64,000 bases of DNA from Rhodamnia argentea (Eukaryota; Streptophyta; Magnoliopsida; Myrtales; Myrtaceae). The DNA lies in assembly GCF_020921035.1 (NCBI RefSeq), contig NC_063155.1, forward strand, positions 30,931,294 through 30,995,293, read 5' to 3'. Every line of letters starts with the position of its first letter. Position 1 is the stretch's first letter. A program made the translations under genes and the position numbers. Positions 14,101 to 25,842 of the stretch are shown piece after piece. The notes beneath the pieces were generated by a model. The model was given only the letters and a program-made list of their open reading frames with translations, was not told the DNA's origin and did not search any database.

Positions 14101-15080
14101 TTCGAGCTCGGGGTGAGACCCCGGCTCGACCTGGTTGAGTCCATCGAAAAGGATCCTGAAAACGGCTCAAGGACGGGCGAGGAGGAGCTTGGACCGGCCT
14201 TGGTGAGCGGTACTAGCCTTTGGTCAGAACCGGTCTCGGCTGGCCACGGCGGGCTAAACCAACCCTGGTCAGTCTAGGGAGGGGGTGAGATAGAGCCGAA
14301 TAGGGTTTTTTTTATCATGCATTCGTTGTTCGTTTTGTCAAATGAAAAAAGGAAGAAGCAAATGGACAGAGCAACGGGTTTCGCTCTTTCAGGCCCACGA
14401 GACTGGTACTTCCTTATTACGGGGACGAAGGTTGTTAAGGACATGCTCATTGGCCCAAAGGTCTCTCCGATTCGAGCCGAACCACAAGAGATTGCCAAGT
14501 CAGTTCCCCATTGAAAGGCCCATTTGCCAGTTTTGCTTTGTAATTTCGTCTATCCTTGCCTGATTTTTTTCTTACATGTTCTTCAAACCAATTACTTGAT
14601 ACGATCTTCTAAGTGGATCCTGCACACCTTGTCGCGGGATCTTGCGTGTACAGCTAGAATTTTCGACCACTTATGGTAGTAACAATCAAGTTGATGTGCA
14701 TTCCTCTGCTACGCGATAAATGATATGGATGACTTATTAAGCACTCCAGATTTAGCATTCTATTGGATTTAACTGTCCATATCTGTAATTCTTTTCTTAA
14801 TCTGTCAAAATGCCAGACTTTTCCGCATTCCAAAATTGACGTTCAATTTTCCAGAACCCAAACTTCCCTCTGACTTTCATGGCTCTTATGATCTTTATCC
14901 CGAGGCGACAGGAATAAAGATGAAAGAGCCGAGGAATTGACAGATTTCCTGATGACGTGAACGAAAAGGTATGAATGTTCCACTTCCATCCTTTCATCTT
15001 CTTCTTCTTCGCCGCCGGTTTTGATCTAGCGGGCAGCTTGTTGGCCATGCGACGCTTTGATCTCCTCATGGTCCCTTGAG
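8167..15080. other. Long spacer without a supported gene
   Basis: Nothing here is a convincing gene. The longest open frame is a 151-codon minus-strand ORF at 9149-9604 that matches no family I know. Low-complexity tracts include CT runs near 9613 and 9950 and a poly-T run near 13904-13926. Short accession-like repeat remnants starting TAGGG occur near 10247. Confidence 0.45.
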
Positions 15081-15089
15081 AAATAATTG

Positions 15090-15127
15090 TCTCTCTGTCT
15101 CTGTCTCTGTCTCTGTCTCTCTCTCTG
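15090..15127. repeat. Compound (CT)n/(CTGT)n microsatellite
   Basis: Repeated CTCTGT units run for about 38 bp, about 125 bp upstream of the glycosyltransferase ATG. The tract probably lies in its 5' leader or core promoter. Confidence 0.8.
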
Positions 15128-15252
15128 TAGCTAAACAGGACAAGTTCTCTCATCGTCTCTAGCAACGCTGAGTATTTCGTTTCTTGGATCGTTGTGCTAC
15201 ATGAGGACGATCGCATCGTGCATGCCGGGAAGAGCTCGAGGATAGGGAAGCG

Positions 15253-17187
15253 ATGGAAAAAGCACTCGTTTCTCGGTGTCGGAGTCGATTGTGGTTTATC
15301 ATCTTGGGTGGCTTTCTTATTTGGTTCGCATTGATTTCGTTGTTCCGTGCGAATCCTATCCATTTAGTGAATTATAAATCCATATATGTTGCCGAGAGCT
15401 ACACTCAGAACAACATCGTATGGAGCGATGATGCAAGTACTAAAGGCGAGATTGGAAGACCGTTCGAGGGCCTTGGATTTAAGGAAGATGCTCCGGATAG
15501 GTCCTCTGTCGAAGAAGGCCTTGTTCATGAAAATACTAGAGGCGAGATTGGAAGACCGTTCAAGGGCGTAGAATTTAAGGAGAATGCTCCGGATAGGTCC
15601 TCTGTCAAAGAAGGCCTTGTTCGTGTGAATCCTAGAGGCGAGATTGGCAGACCGTTCGAGTGTGTAGAATTTCAGGAAGATGCTCCAGAGAGGTCCTCTG
15701 TCGAAGAATGCCTTGTTCACGCGAATACTAAAGGCGAGGTTGGAAGACGGTTCGGGGGCGTAGAATTTGAGGAAGATGCTCCAGATAGTCCCTCTGTTGA
15801 AGAAGGCCTTGTTCATGCAAATACTAAAGGCGAGGTTCGAAGACCGTTTGAGGGCGTAGAATTTAAGGAAGATGTTCCGGAGGGTTCCTCTGTTGAGGAA
15901 GGCCTTGTGAGCAAGACTAATAGTTTGCTTCCTGGTTCGGAGATTGCAGAAGAAAAGGCAGCTAGGCAAGATGGAGATTCAATGTCCTGCGAAGGGCGAT
16001 ACATTTTCGTTTACAGGCTGCCGAGGCAATTCAATGTGGACATGCTCAGGCATTGCCAGTCGCTTAGTAATTGGACAGATATGTGCGACACGTTGGCAAA
16101 CTACGGTCTTGGCCCTCGGCTTCCTAACTCCAATAAGGTTCTAGGAAACACTGGCTGGTACGACACTAATCAGTTCTCATTGGAGGTCATTTTTCACAAC
16201 AGGATGAAACAGTACAAGTGCTTGACCAATGACTCCTCGGTGGCTTCGGCAATTTTCGTACCCTATTACGCGGGCCTCGACGTGGCGAGGTACCTGTGGG
16301 ATACTGATAAAAGCTTGAGAGATGCTGGTCCGTCCGATCTGGTCCGGTGGCTCAGGAGAAGACCCGAGTGGAAAGTCATGGGGGGAAAGGATCATTTCTT
16401 AGTCGCCGGCAGAATTGTTTGGGATTTCAGGAGAGAAAATGAGGAACCCCCCAATTGGGGTAACAATCTCGTGGTTTTGCCGGAATCGATGAACATGACC
16501 ATCCTAGTACTCGAATCATCGCTTGTGCCTAAGGCTAACGATTTCGCTATACCGTACCCCACCTACTTCCACCCTTCGAAGGACATCGAAGTACGCCAAT
16601 GGCAAAGAAGAATGAGAAGCCTAAAAAGGCCTTACCTGTTCTCTTTCGCGGGTGCTCCGAGGAAAAACTTACGGAACTCTATCCGTAACGAGATCATCAG
16701 CCAATGCCGTGCTTCGAGAAGGAGATGCAACCTACTGGAATGCAGTTCCAGGGGAAAACAGTGCTACAATCCGATCATCTTGATGAAGCTGTTTCAGAGT
16801 TCCACCTTCTGCTTGCAACCTCCCGGGGATTCGTACACCAGAAGGTCGGCCTTTGACTCTATCCTAGCAGGGTGCATCCCTGTTTTCTTCCACAGCGGTT
16901 CAGCTTATGACCAATACAAGTGGCATTTACCCGGCGATCACTCCAAATATTCCGTGTTCATACCGGAAAATCTCGTGAGGGATGGGAAGGTCACGCTCGA
17001 GAAGCTGTTGCTTCACATTTCGAGGAAGGATGTATCCGCCATGCAAGAGGAGGTGATACGGCTCATCCCGGCGATTCTGTATGCGGATCCGACGTCCGAA
17101 CTAGAGACCCTCGAAGATGCATTTGATCTGTCGGTTAAAGGGGTTCTTGAGAGGGTCCAGAGGATCAGAGAAGAGACTTTAGGCTAG
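15253..17187 (+). CDS. MUR3/KATAMARI1-like xyloglucan galactosyltransferase (GT47 exostosin family), intronless
   Basis: The 644-residue protein is a predicted Golgi type II membrane glycosyltransferase. Relatives such as MUR3 add galactose to xyloglucan side chains. Residues 12-32 form one hydrophobic anchor after a short basic tail. Residues 63-222 are five tandem 32-residue repeats, which I do not know from the family. The exostosin domain runs from about 247 ([14 protein letters not shown]) to about 610. It includes [54 protein letters not shown] and the nucleotide-sugar-binding signature [20 protein letters not shown] at about 526. All landmark motifs are intact and there is no frameshift. 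Total length is near that of MUR3 (about 620) despite the repeats, so the repeats occupy the usual stem. Sugar specificity within the subgroup cannot be assigned from sequence. An ATG directly before the anchor supports the start. Confidence 0.93.
   Translation: MEKALVSRCRSRLWFIILGGFLIWFALISLFRANPIHLVNYKSIYVAESYTQNNIVWSDDASTKGEIGRPFEGLGFKEDAPDRSSVEEGLVHENTRGEIGRPFKGVEFKENAPDRSSVKEGLVRVNPRGEIGRPFECVEFQEDAPERSSVEECLVHANTKGEVGRRFGGVEFEEDAPDSPSVEEGLVHANTKGEVRRPFEGVEFKEDVPEGSSVEEGLVSKTNSLLPGSEIAEEKAARQDGDSMSCEGRYIFVYRLPRQFNVDMLRHCQSLSNWTDMCDTLANYGLGPRLPNSNKVLGNTGWYDTNQFSLEVIFHNRMKQYKCLTNDSSVASAIFVPYYAGLDVARYLWDTDKSLRDAGPSDLVRWLRRRPEWKVMGGKDHFLVAGRIVWDFRRENEEPPNWGNNLVVLPESMNMTILVLESSLVPKANDFAIPYPTYFHPSKDIEVRQWQRRMRSLKRPYLFSFAGAPRKNLRNSIRNEIISQCRASRRRCNLLECSSRGKQCYNPIILMKLFQSSTFCLQPPGDSYTRRSAFDSILAGCIPVFFHSGSAYDQYKWHLPGDHSKYSVFIPENLVRDGKVTLEKLLLHISRKDVSAMQEEVIRLIPAILYADPTSELETLEDAFDLSVKGVLERVQRIREETLG
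15439..15918 (+). repeat. Coding minisatellite: five 96-bp units
   Basis: Five head-to-tail units of exactly 96 bp (32 codons) lie at residues 63-94, 95-126, 127-158, 159-190 and 191-222 of the glycosyltransferase. Each unit starts with a threonine or proline followed by KGE or RGE, then RPF-G and (V/L)EF. Each continues with DAP-type and [12 protein letters not shown] segments. The units are acidic and have diverged, with several substitutions each. The reading frame is kept because the unit is a multiple of three, which also leaves a long antisense frame open. Confidence 0.95.
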
Positions 17188-17514
17188 AGGAACCTCATTT
17201 AATCTTTAGACGTTAAGTGTTATTGGGGAACCTTAGAATTTTTGGCATGTAGAAAAGACTCTCATTCTCATGTACATTCGGTCCCAACAATAAGAGCAGG
17301 AAGGAAGTAGCAATTTCCATCTACACACGGAGATTTCCACTCATCGCTGCTTTTGTTCATTCATACACAAACCGGTTGTCCGATCTCTCTTTTGAGATGA
17401 AAATTCATATCACTTCCATTTTCTGGGTTCATCTGAGAGGGAAGATCCTGAAGGGCGAAGGCAGTGTGTATTTTATTAATTATTATAAAAAAAGTAGGAC
17501 CGGAGATCATCAAA
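17188..17514. other. 3' region of the glycosyltransferase gene
   Basis: This short spacer lies between the glycosyltransferase stop and the tRNA gene. It probably holds the 3' untranslated region; AATAAGAG-type words near 17289 may serve as a polyadenylation signal. No other feature is seen. Confidence 0.45.
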
Positions 17515-17586
17515 GCGTTTGTAGTCCAACGGTTAGGATAATTGCCTTCCAAGCAATAGACCCGGGTTCGACTCCCGGCAGACGCA
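17515..17586 (+). tRNA. tRNA-Gly (anticodon TCC)
   Basis: The 72-nt cloverleaf is complete. The acceptor arm is GCGTTTG paired with CAGACGC (one G-U pair), the D-arm holds GTCCAACGGTTAGGAT, and the anticodon loop TTCCAAG gives TCC. The T-arm is CCGGGTTCGACTCCCGG and the discriminator base is A. Both internal promoter boxes are present and CCA is not encoded, as normal in the nucleus. A T-rich stretch follows shortly after, suitable for RNA polymerase III termination. Apart from one acceptor-arm base it matches the plant tRNA-Gly(TCC) I know. Confidence 0.97.
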
Positions 17587-18128
17587 GTCCATTTTGACTT
17601 TTCTTATGCATGCCAACGATTTCATTTTCACCTGTGTCTAGACGACATCGTACGAGGACAAAACAATGCCAGAAATGACAAAAAGTGCTGCCCCCGAATT
17701 TCTGCTTTCCTTTCCTTTCCGGGCCACAAAATCCACGAACCAATCATATATTCCGCATAAAATATCCACCGGCCCGATCGAAATGGAATGGCGATACGTT
17801 TCGGATCATCCGATGTGATGGATTTGAGATGATTGCCTGCCTTAAGGTGAAGGACCGAACTTCCTCGCGAGCCGGATGTTATTATTTGCCGCCGAAATCG
17901 AAACCCGAGCCCCATCCGTCAGGGGCATTCCCGTCTTTGCACTCCGCAATCGGACGATGGGAGAGAGCCCTCCGTCCCCACGCCACTCCCCACTTGAGGT
18001 CAAGACGGAATCGCGCTTGATTCTCAGAAAGACGCGACTCCTTCCCCACCTCACGATGGTGCCTCGCTCTTTTCCTCTCTCTTCCCCGCGCGACTGAAGT
18101 GAATCCCCCAAACTCCCCCCCCACTCTC
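17587..18128. other. Spacer and probable promoter of the PGRL-like gene
   Basis: No gene is supported. The C-rich stretch just before the ATG at 18129 looks like a 5' leader. An in-frame GTG further upstream (18099) could be read as an extension, but the ATG is preferred because it starts a normal plastid-targeting sequence. Confidence 0.5.
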
Positions 18129-21100
18129 ATGGCCGGCACGAGCTCCTCCGCCACGCCGCCCGCCATCGGACCCAAAGCCGCCGGGCTCTCCCGAGGAATC
18201 CGGGTCTCCGGAGCCCCGGTTTCCGTTCGGATCCCGACGCGGTGCCTTGGGATCGCCACCTGCAAGCAGAGTGAGCTCGGCCTCGCCGCCGAAGCTCCGT
18301 CCTGCATATATGTCGGCCCTATCGAGACGGCCAGTAAGGAGACTCTTGAAGCTCTCTATTGTCAGGTAGCAGCTCGCTGCGATTGTTTGCTTTTGCCTCT
18401 TTCTGGAGGAATGAATTAATTGTGCGGTTAGGATGCCAATCGAATTGTAGTTACTAAGGACATGTGTAGGTTCGTTCATCCATGTCCAATTCAGTTCATG
18501 ATTTGGTCGATACTGTTTCTTTTATCGTGTTCTGGTCGTTCTTAGAGTATAATTGGACTGTTCTCTAGCATCTGTCGTTGGACTGTTTGCTTGTAAAAAT
18601 CAAATTCCACTGGTGTTGGGGTGCGTTAGCTACTTTTCAGAAGCTTCTGAGTTTGGGCGGTTCTTTACAATCAAAACGTTCTATTAGAATTTGTCATTTT
18701 AATAATCCGTGATAGTCTGAGAGGAATTCACATCTTTGTCTTTGTCCTAGGCACGAGATGCGTACTACAACGGCAAACCTCTCATAGTAGATGACATGTT
18801 TGATAGAGTGGAGGTAAAACTAGTTCGGCATTTCGATTTGCAACATTTTGTTGCAATGCTCAAGTTGTCCTCTTTTTTTCTCTTGGAGTCTTGGTTTTCT
18901 CCTTTCTTACTTACGTAATGATTCTGAACAGCTAAAACTCCGGTGGTACGGCTCCGATTCGGTCGTGAAGTATCCTCGCTGCAGTCTCAGGCGACAATCA
19001 GTGTATTCGGATGCAGAGGTAATCATCTCTGAAACTTCATATGCAATAAGATGTTTAGATGTAGCATGGAATGCTTACATGGTACCTATATTTGTTTGGA
19101 TGAATCAATATTGAATTAGTTCTTGGAAAAATGATTCACAAACTTCAGTTACCTGAATTATGAACTCATGTGGGGGTGCGCACATGTGCACTCTGTGATT
19201 GGTTATCCGCCATTTGTGAGAACCAGCTGTGTCTGCATTGTTCATCCTCTTTTGATTTCACGACTCTATAGGAATAATCTTACCATTCATTTCGGCATTT
19301 CCTCCATGTTTTTTTCCATTTCATGGTGGAAATCTAGAATCTTTCTGTGAGGTTATTAATAAATTTTAATCTGTAAAAAGGTGCTTTACATTTTTCCTTC
19401 ACTACAAGATTGATTGACATGGACGTAGGGCAGGAAGATTTGTCTCAGGCTTTCGCCCTTGCCGGCATATGGATTCTGTTTCTGGCGTTTGGAGGCTTAG
19501 CAATGATAGTGCCAGTACTTTACACCGTTGGTCTGGCTTATCAAGATGCACTTAATTCGGGGATTTACCAGGGCACCCAGGCCTCTGCACTAGGATTTCT
19601 CTCTGCGGTCAATGGCGTTCTTCTCATGGCATTCGGATCAGTTGTTGGATATCCAATTTTTTCAGCTTCTGGTAATATTCCTTGGCCCAATGGGCAATGC
19701 TTCGTGAGAGAGAGTTTCAGATTTTTCTTGTCTTTTACTTTGAAAGCAAATTGCCTTTCTTCCGGTGTTTTTTCCCCTCAACAAGTCTCAATAGAAATTT
19801 TTATAATCATCTTCTAGAGTATGGTACTCTCATATTTGGACATACTATTCCAGAATAATTGGCATGGGAGTCATGTGACTTCTAATGAATGAAGAATTAA
19901 TAAGCTGAATGCGATAACATGAGTCATGCGGTACTTCTTGGTTACTTGGACAAAAAATTAGGATGTTACTGTGTTCACCACATAGATTACTGGACTTACG
20001 GTAGACATGTCAGGACAACCAATTTATTTCTGTAAATGAACTCTCGAAGAAGCAGGAGCCAAAGATATATATACATGAATGATTAAAAGTCTGCCTGGGT
20101 TGATTTCCGAAATGCTTAGAAACATAAGCAGTCATATATATTAAAGAGGACCATCTTCCGGTAACATAACTTTGAGGGCTACAATTTGGGGAAGATAATT
20201 GTTTGATGCGTCTCTTTCCTTGCATGTCGGTGAACAACAGTTGTTAGTATTGCATTCAATGTAATCGGTCTGTTAAATTCTTTGAACATTTTAGTTCTTT
20301 CATGGTTATTGCACAGAGAATCATTTACGCTGCCTTTTTGGTTCTCATAGTTGGAGTACTTCAGGGCTTATGGAGGAAAGACTTGGCAGCTTTGAAAGGG
20401 GCTTGTCCAAATTGTGGAGAAGAGGTATTTCTTGGCATGTCTTGACTGTTTTTTGGTCAAGAAGTGATTGGATCACTTTGCTTTGCTTTTCACTTTCCTT
20501 TAAGCCTACATCTGCAATAGCGACTGCTTCTTGATTTTGGAGCAGAACTAATCTAGGACCTTGCAATATTATCTAGTCACTGCTTCACATTGTGCCCTTT
20601 TGCAGGTTTTTGCATTCGTCAGGTCAGACCAATCTGGTAGCTCACCTCATAGATCTGATTGTCATGTATGTGACTGCACATTAGAGTTTTGCACCAAGAT
20701 TGAGGTACTGACATGCATGTTTATTAACTGATCCTCTCATGTTTTCTTAGTTTATGGTCATTTCCTTCTGTCTGTGCCTTTGGCATGTTGGTACTTGGCA
20801 CAGGACCAAAATGGTTTATAACCTGTATTACTCGGGGAAGTGGCTCCTTGAATTTCTGCGATTGTTTCACATAAGCGCTCAAAACTTTTGGATGCTGTCC
20901 TTAGTATGCAGCTATATTCAGGATCCACGTTCTCTATGATGTTGACTATATACATCGTTATCATGTCCAATCATAATAGTGAGAACTTGAGTTCGAATGA
21001 CCATCGGTATTTTGCAAGCGGTTATTGAAGTGAAACGGATTAGAGAATTTGTTCACTGTATGGTTTCTTAACCTCCTTTCCCCAAATCTTACTGGTAGCA

Positions 21101-21475
21101 ATCTGAATACAAAAAGACATATCATGGGTAAAGAAGGAAGAATTTTCTCCTTGTAAATCTATGTTAGCCCTTGCTTTTACAAAGGTCAACCAATTTTCTG
21201 AAATTGGGGTGTTCCTGCCATGGAAACACCCATTGATGAATGTCCAGTATAGCACATCATTTAACATTATGTGCAGGTGAAAAGAAAGAACGAGATGGTT
21301 CATTGAGCCATACTGTAATCTCAGTTTTTTCTCTGAGTAGTTTTCCATGCATCGCATAATTTGTTATGTCTTCATCATGCAGCAACCTGTCTCAATATTA
21401 GGCAGACGATGGGTTCATGGTCGTGTATACCTTGTTTCTCGGAGAGGCAGGACCCGACGCCAAAGATGGATCTGA
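18129..21475 (+). CDS. PGR5-like thylakoid protein (PGRL1/PGRL2 type), seven exons
   Basis: PGRL proteins sit in the thylakoid membrane. PGRL1 works with PGR5 in cyclic electron flow around photosystem I; PGRL2 is a related protein that affects PGRL1 stability. Coding exons are 18129-18365, 18751-18813, 18932-19018, 19434-19671, 20351-20424, 20606-20704 and 21383-21475. All junctions are GT..AG with matching phases, giving 296 residues. The first ~50 residues are Ser/Ala/Pro-rich and basic, like a transit peptide. Family blocks are SCIYVGP, RDAYYNGKPLIVDDMFDRVE and LKLRWYGSDSVVKYPRCSLR. Two membrane spans lie near 136-160 and 180-205. The cysteine pairs C227/C230 and C252/C255 (CPNC, CHVC) are intact. 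The membrane region and C-terminus differ clearly from PGRL1 as I remember it, so PGRL2 is possible; I leave the symbol blank. The exon 5 start at 20351 restores VGVLQGLWRKD; an acceptor near 20318 would break the frame. Confidence 0.88.
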
Positions 21476-22164
21476 AATGTCTTCCAAGGCATATGCGAAC
21501 TGTCATTGCTTTTTGTACAGCGCCAGAACCTCTTCATTTATGTCCAGGTTGGTGGGATTTGTCGAAATTGGCTTACCTTAAAAGCAATTGTTAGTTGCCG
21601 TATGAAAATACCGAGTTTCTGATACCGTAGAATAGGACACATTTGTAATCAGGGAAATAATATGTTAGAACAAGATTCAATCATTCCTTCGTATTGTGTT
21701 CTGGAACATCAAAATTTTGAAGTACTGGTATAAAGATTTTTTTTTTTTTTTTTTTTGGGGTGGAATTGATTTCACTTTAGTTCTTTTCTCAGTTTCGTTA
21801 TGTCTTAGTGGGAAGAAAATCCCCGTGGCGTTTTTTTTTTTTTTTGGTAAGGTGATCCCCGTGGGGTTTTTCGTTGCATAAGATTTGAGAAAAACTTATA
21901 CAAAGACGCGTGATATTTTCCGTCAACTTAAACTTGATGGAAGTAACGGAAAGATTCAAATGCATAGAAGGCTCGACTTTTGGAGGTTAAACGTGCAAAA
22001 TAAAAGTTTTAAAACTTAATTATATCGTCGGGGAAAATTTTAGTACTTATTCAGTAATTATGTCCATTTTAATTAGGCTTATTCACAAAAGTTGAAAGTG
22101 CATTTCACTCCTATTCATCACAAAACTCACAATTATCCTCTTCGCCTTTTTTAATGGATTTTAA
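21476..22164. other. 3' region of the PGRL-like gene and spacer
   Basis: Probable 3' untranslated sequence is followed by AT-rich spacer with two poly-T tracts (about 21738-21756 and 21832-21845). No gene is seen. Confidence 0.5.
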
Positions 22165-22633
22165 GGGCGCGCATGGTAACACTTTCTTTGCCGTAAATCA
22201 ACTTCGATCGGAAATTGATTTCTCAACTTCTCCTTCAAAGCAGAAGCTGATTTTTCTACTTTTACTTCGGATTGACTTCTAATCGGAAAAATTCGTTTGA
22301 TCATGGTTGAAAATTTCTACTTCTAGAACATTATTAACAAAATCTTCGACGGCCGGCGGTGGCCGGCGACCCGCGGCCACGGTCGGCGGTGGTCGGCGAT
22401 GGACGGTCGGTGGAGGTCGGTGTGATCGAAGAAGTGATTCTAAGGTGGAGAAGTAAAAAAAATTGCTTCTCAAAGTTGGCTGAAAATCTTGCCGGAAGTT
22501 AAAAATCCTACCATAAGTCAATTTTTTTACCAAACGGATTTCTACTTCGACAAAGTTTTTACCAAATGGATTTCCCTGCCGGATTGACTTCTGGCAGAGA
22601 AATCTAGAAGTAGAAGTGTTATCATGCAGCCCC
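22165..22633. mobile_element. Tourist/Harbinger-like MITE
   Basis: The ends are GGGCGCGCATGGTAACACTT and, inverted, GGGGCTGCATGATAACACTT, agreeing at 16 of 20 bases. They are flanked by TAA on both sides (22162-22164 and 22634-22636), the 3-bp target duplication expected of PIF/Harbinger elements. Arms are AT-rich, with a GC-rich core around 22345-22420. No transposase is encoded. Confidence 0.65.
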
Positions 22634-23398
22634 TAAGTTGCATTTCTCATCTATGCTTAACTTATTAAATTGCTATTTTATTTACTAAACTACTCCCATC
22701 ACCAAAAAAATCCTACACTCCCGCGACTGACCACCACTATGCCTCTTCCTCTCCATCGACGTTAGCTTGATTCGGTGGCCACGGCCGAGCTCTACCATAG
22801 AGCTTCCACAGCTCGTGAGCCAGTTGCAGAGGTTCATGGCCGGTTGTGGCCTTCTTCACCTCAAGACTGATTTAGCACGGCCTTGGCGACTACGACTGTG
22901 GGCTCAAGGTCGAGTCACGTGACCTCTCTGTCGCAAGCCACGAACAATCTTTGCAAGGACAATGATAAGGATGCACAAGGGTGTCGTCATCGGCAATGGG
23001 GTCGAGTTAGCATTTGGGCTCGACTCCCGATAATTATCATGTTATGGTAAATTTTAAAAAGTGAGATGAGTATTTGATATGGAGAGAAAAGTTGAACGAG
23101 AATTTTGCAATTATCTGTTCTTTTCATTTTCATTTTTGCCTTTTTTGAACACCTTTGCCCTCGGTTCAAGGTTTCTTTCTCAGACGGTGGATAAATTTGC
23201 AAAATCTTTATTTTTGGTTTGAATAGATTTGATTTATCGGCTGTGTGTTAAGTTGACAAATAATCTTTTTATATCAATTCGGACATGAAATTATGGATAA
23301 TTAGATGGAATTTCCTTAGGCATATAATTTTCAATTTAGGTTGGGGGTACGTGTTTTATTGGGTTAATGCAACGGGACAAAGCCCAAAAGAATTTACG
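22634..23398. other. Spacer between two MITEs
   Basis: The sequence is non-coding, with a GC-richer patch near 22740-22930. No supported gene or intact repeat is seen. Confidence 0.4.
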
Positions 23399-23408
23399 GA
23401 TGAATGCT

Positions 23409-24013
23409 GGGAGAAGCGTCAAAAAAATCACAAACCTAGTGCATTAGTCCTAATTCAATCCTAAATATTTTTTTGGTGCTAATTTAGTCCTAAACATTTT
23501 GCATTGGTGCCAATTAAATCTTAAACCTTTTATTGGTGCTAATTTAGTCATAAACCTTATGCATTGTTGTCAATTTAGTCCTAAATTTTTTATATTTATA
23601 CCAATTGCTGACGTGAACATCGATTATCCTACATGGCACGGCTAGCGCTAACTTGGATAATTTTTTAATATTATTTTAATATCTTAAATAAAATTTTAAG
23701 CATTTTTTTGGTTTTTTTCAAAATTATTTTTGAAGATTATTTAGAATATCAAAAAAATATTAAAAAATATTCATGTTAGCGCCAACCGTGCCACGTAGGA
23801 TAATTGACATCAATGCCAGTGATTTCCAATCAAAATTGGCCGAATTGACTCAATTGGCGCTAATGCATTTTTACTAAATCGGTACTATTGTAAAAGGTTT
23901 ATGATTGAATTGGTACTAATAAAATGTTTAGGACTGAATTAGCACAAAAAAAAGATTTAGGACTGAATTGGCATTAATGCAATATGTTTATGACTTTTTT
24001 TGACACTTTTCCC
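23409..24013. mobile_element. Mutator-like MITE with long inverted arms
   Basis: The 605-bp element begins GGGAGAAGCGTCAAAAAAAT and its inverted right end is GGGAAAAGTGTCAAAAAAAG. The identical 10-bp direct repeats GATGAATGCT flank it at 23399-23408 and 24014-24023. The arms are long imperfect inverted copies of phrases such as AATTTAGTCCTAAA. A target duplication of 9-10 bp points to the Mutator superfamily. It carries no coding capacity. Confidence 0.72.
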
Positions 24014-24023
24014 GATGAATGCT

Positions 24024-24928
24024 CTTGGCCGTGCAAAAGCAAGCTTGCGATGGAACAAAATCTAAAGGGAACAGCTTCTTAGGTAGATTTACGAGCCTAT
24101 GTATCACAGCCCAATAAATTCTAATGCGAGGATGGGCCGTGATACGCCTAATGGGCTAGGCTGTGAACCAGGCACTGTGCCCGTGAATAACCTGACCCGG
24201 CCGAACGTGACACAAAGTAACTGGGCATATGACCGAGCGCGACCCTTGGACTGTCCATGTATTGATTAGACCCTATTCTGGTAAAGACCTTATGAGATAA
24301 GGGAGATGAAGAGTCTTGCAAGAGACAATTCGTCTGGGACAAAGCATAACAGCCCAACCATGCAAGATAAGGCATATAGGACATGGGGAAAAGGATAAAG
24401 GTTGAGGATGCAAGGGGTCTCCATTCTTGTGTATATATGTGGTTCTTTCCCTCATTTTTGTTTCTTGATTCACTTCTTAGACAATATTATTGAAAAAGAA
24501 AATACACAATGAATTGAACAACAATACTTGTTATGTATTGTTATATCACACGCTGAGATTGTCGCAAGGATCTACAAAATCTTTGATATATGGCGCAACC
24601 ATCTCAAGCTCGTGATTCATGAATTTTAAGATTTGTTGGTGAATTTGATTCCTCTCTTGTGGGTAGACCATTTGGTTTAGAAGGCAAAAGCAGTTATGTT
24701 TATTTCAAGACTATGATTTGGTTCGAGTAGGTTCCATCCTTTTCCTTTTTTAAATGCTTATGCACTCCAGTTCGATTCTAGTTCCAAACCGAACCCATAC
24801 TTTCGTTTCATCTGCTCAGCCCCAATTTGGTATTATTAGAATCGGGTCTAGTCAGTAGCATTTAGTAGCAGTACACACTACACAATACACGCCAGACTTC
24901 ACTTAAAGCATTTATGCGTTGTTGCAAC
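24024..24928. other. Spacer without a supported gene
   Basis: The sequence is non-coding. Open frames of 66-78 codons on the minus strand have no recognisable features. Confidence 0.4.
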
Positions 24929-25842
24929 TAGGGGTGAGCAAAATGAATCGCCGGGACCGGACTGGACTAATGGCTTTGGTCCGGTTCTTGAGGTTACCGG
25001 TCTGGTCCCTTGTTCCTCAAGGTGGAACCGGTGTCCGGGCGGTCCGGTTTCTAATTCTAGGAGAAACCGGATCGATGGACCGCTCGCTCGGACCAATGAT
25101 TTTTTATTTTTATTTTTTAAATACATAAGTTAATTAAAAATAAGAAAAATACATAACTTAATTATGATTATGAAATAAATAAAAATTATGATTACGAAGA
25201 AAGAGAGAAAAAAACCCTAATATTCAGAAGCTCTTGTGATGCTTGCTAATGGGAATCCACCGAGTAAAGTCTCGCCATTGATTAGGTCCAGAATTGAGGC
25301 AACAACTGACGACAAGGATGAACATAAGATGGAGGAGAATTACAAAGCGAATTGCTTCATTCTTATTCTGTTTTTGAAGCTAGAAACCGCAGTGAAATAG
25401 CAGAATACAAAGAACTGGAGGCCTTCTCAGAAACTGGGTCAAAACCTAAAGAGCGTGTAAATACGATGATGAACTGTGTCGAAGAAAAAACAGGTGCAAT
25501 GTTCCTACGTTGAACTTGTCCGCGAGTCGAGGAAAAGGATCAAAAGGTTAAGAGACTTGGAAGAAGTACATGCTGATTTGATTATCGTCCAAAAAAGGAT
25601 CATGAATCCTGTGACGCCTTGTAGGTTCAAGTGCAGCATTTTTAACAAGTCCTTCTCAACATCCGTACTCTTTATTTTCATTTTATCATTCCATTAGAAC
25701 CAGACCATACTGATGGTCCAGTCAGTCCACGGTTTCCCAGACATTCGGTCCAGTCCACGGTTCTTGAAGTTGAGAACCGATACCATCGGTGCAATCTACG
25801 ATTCTTGAGAGAATCGGACTAATCTGAATTATGCTCACCCTA
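24929..25842. mobile_element. hAT-like non-autonomous element
   Basis: The left end TAGGGGTGAGCAAAAT and the inverted right end TAGGGTGAGCATAAT are flanked by GTTGCAAC and ATTGCGAC, which agree at 6 of 8 bases. The outer parts are rich in GGACCGG and GAACCGG-like words, as in the other hAT-like elements of this window. The interior holds a 73-codon frame (25476-25697) without recognisable domains. Confidence 0.6.

Noticed and set aside
14797-15363. 188-codon minus-strand frame upstream of the GT47 gene
   Set aside because: It runs through the CT/CTGT microsatellite and overlaps the GT47 start in antisense; the protein is low-complexity.
15364-15969. 201-codon antisense frame opposite the GT47 gene
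   Set aside because: It exists because the 96-bp coding repeats are multiples of three and lack stops in that antisense frame. It mirrors the repeat array and has no independent features.
20318-20350. Alternative acceptor for PGRL exon 5 giving extra residues RIIYAAFLVL
   Set aside because: The preceding exon ends in phase 1, so this acceptor shifts the frame; the acceptor before 20351 restores the conserved family sequence.
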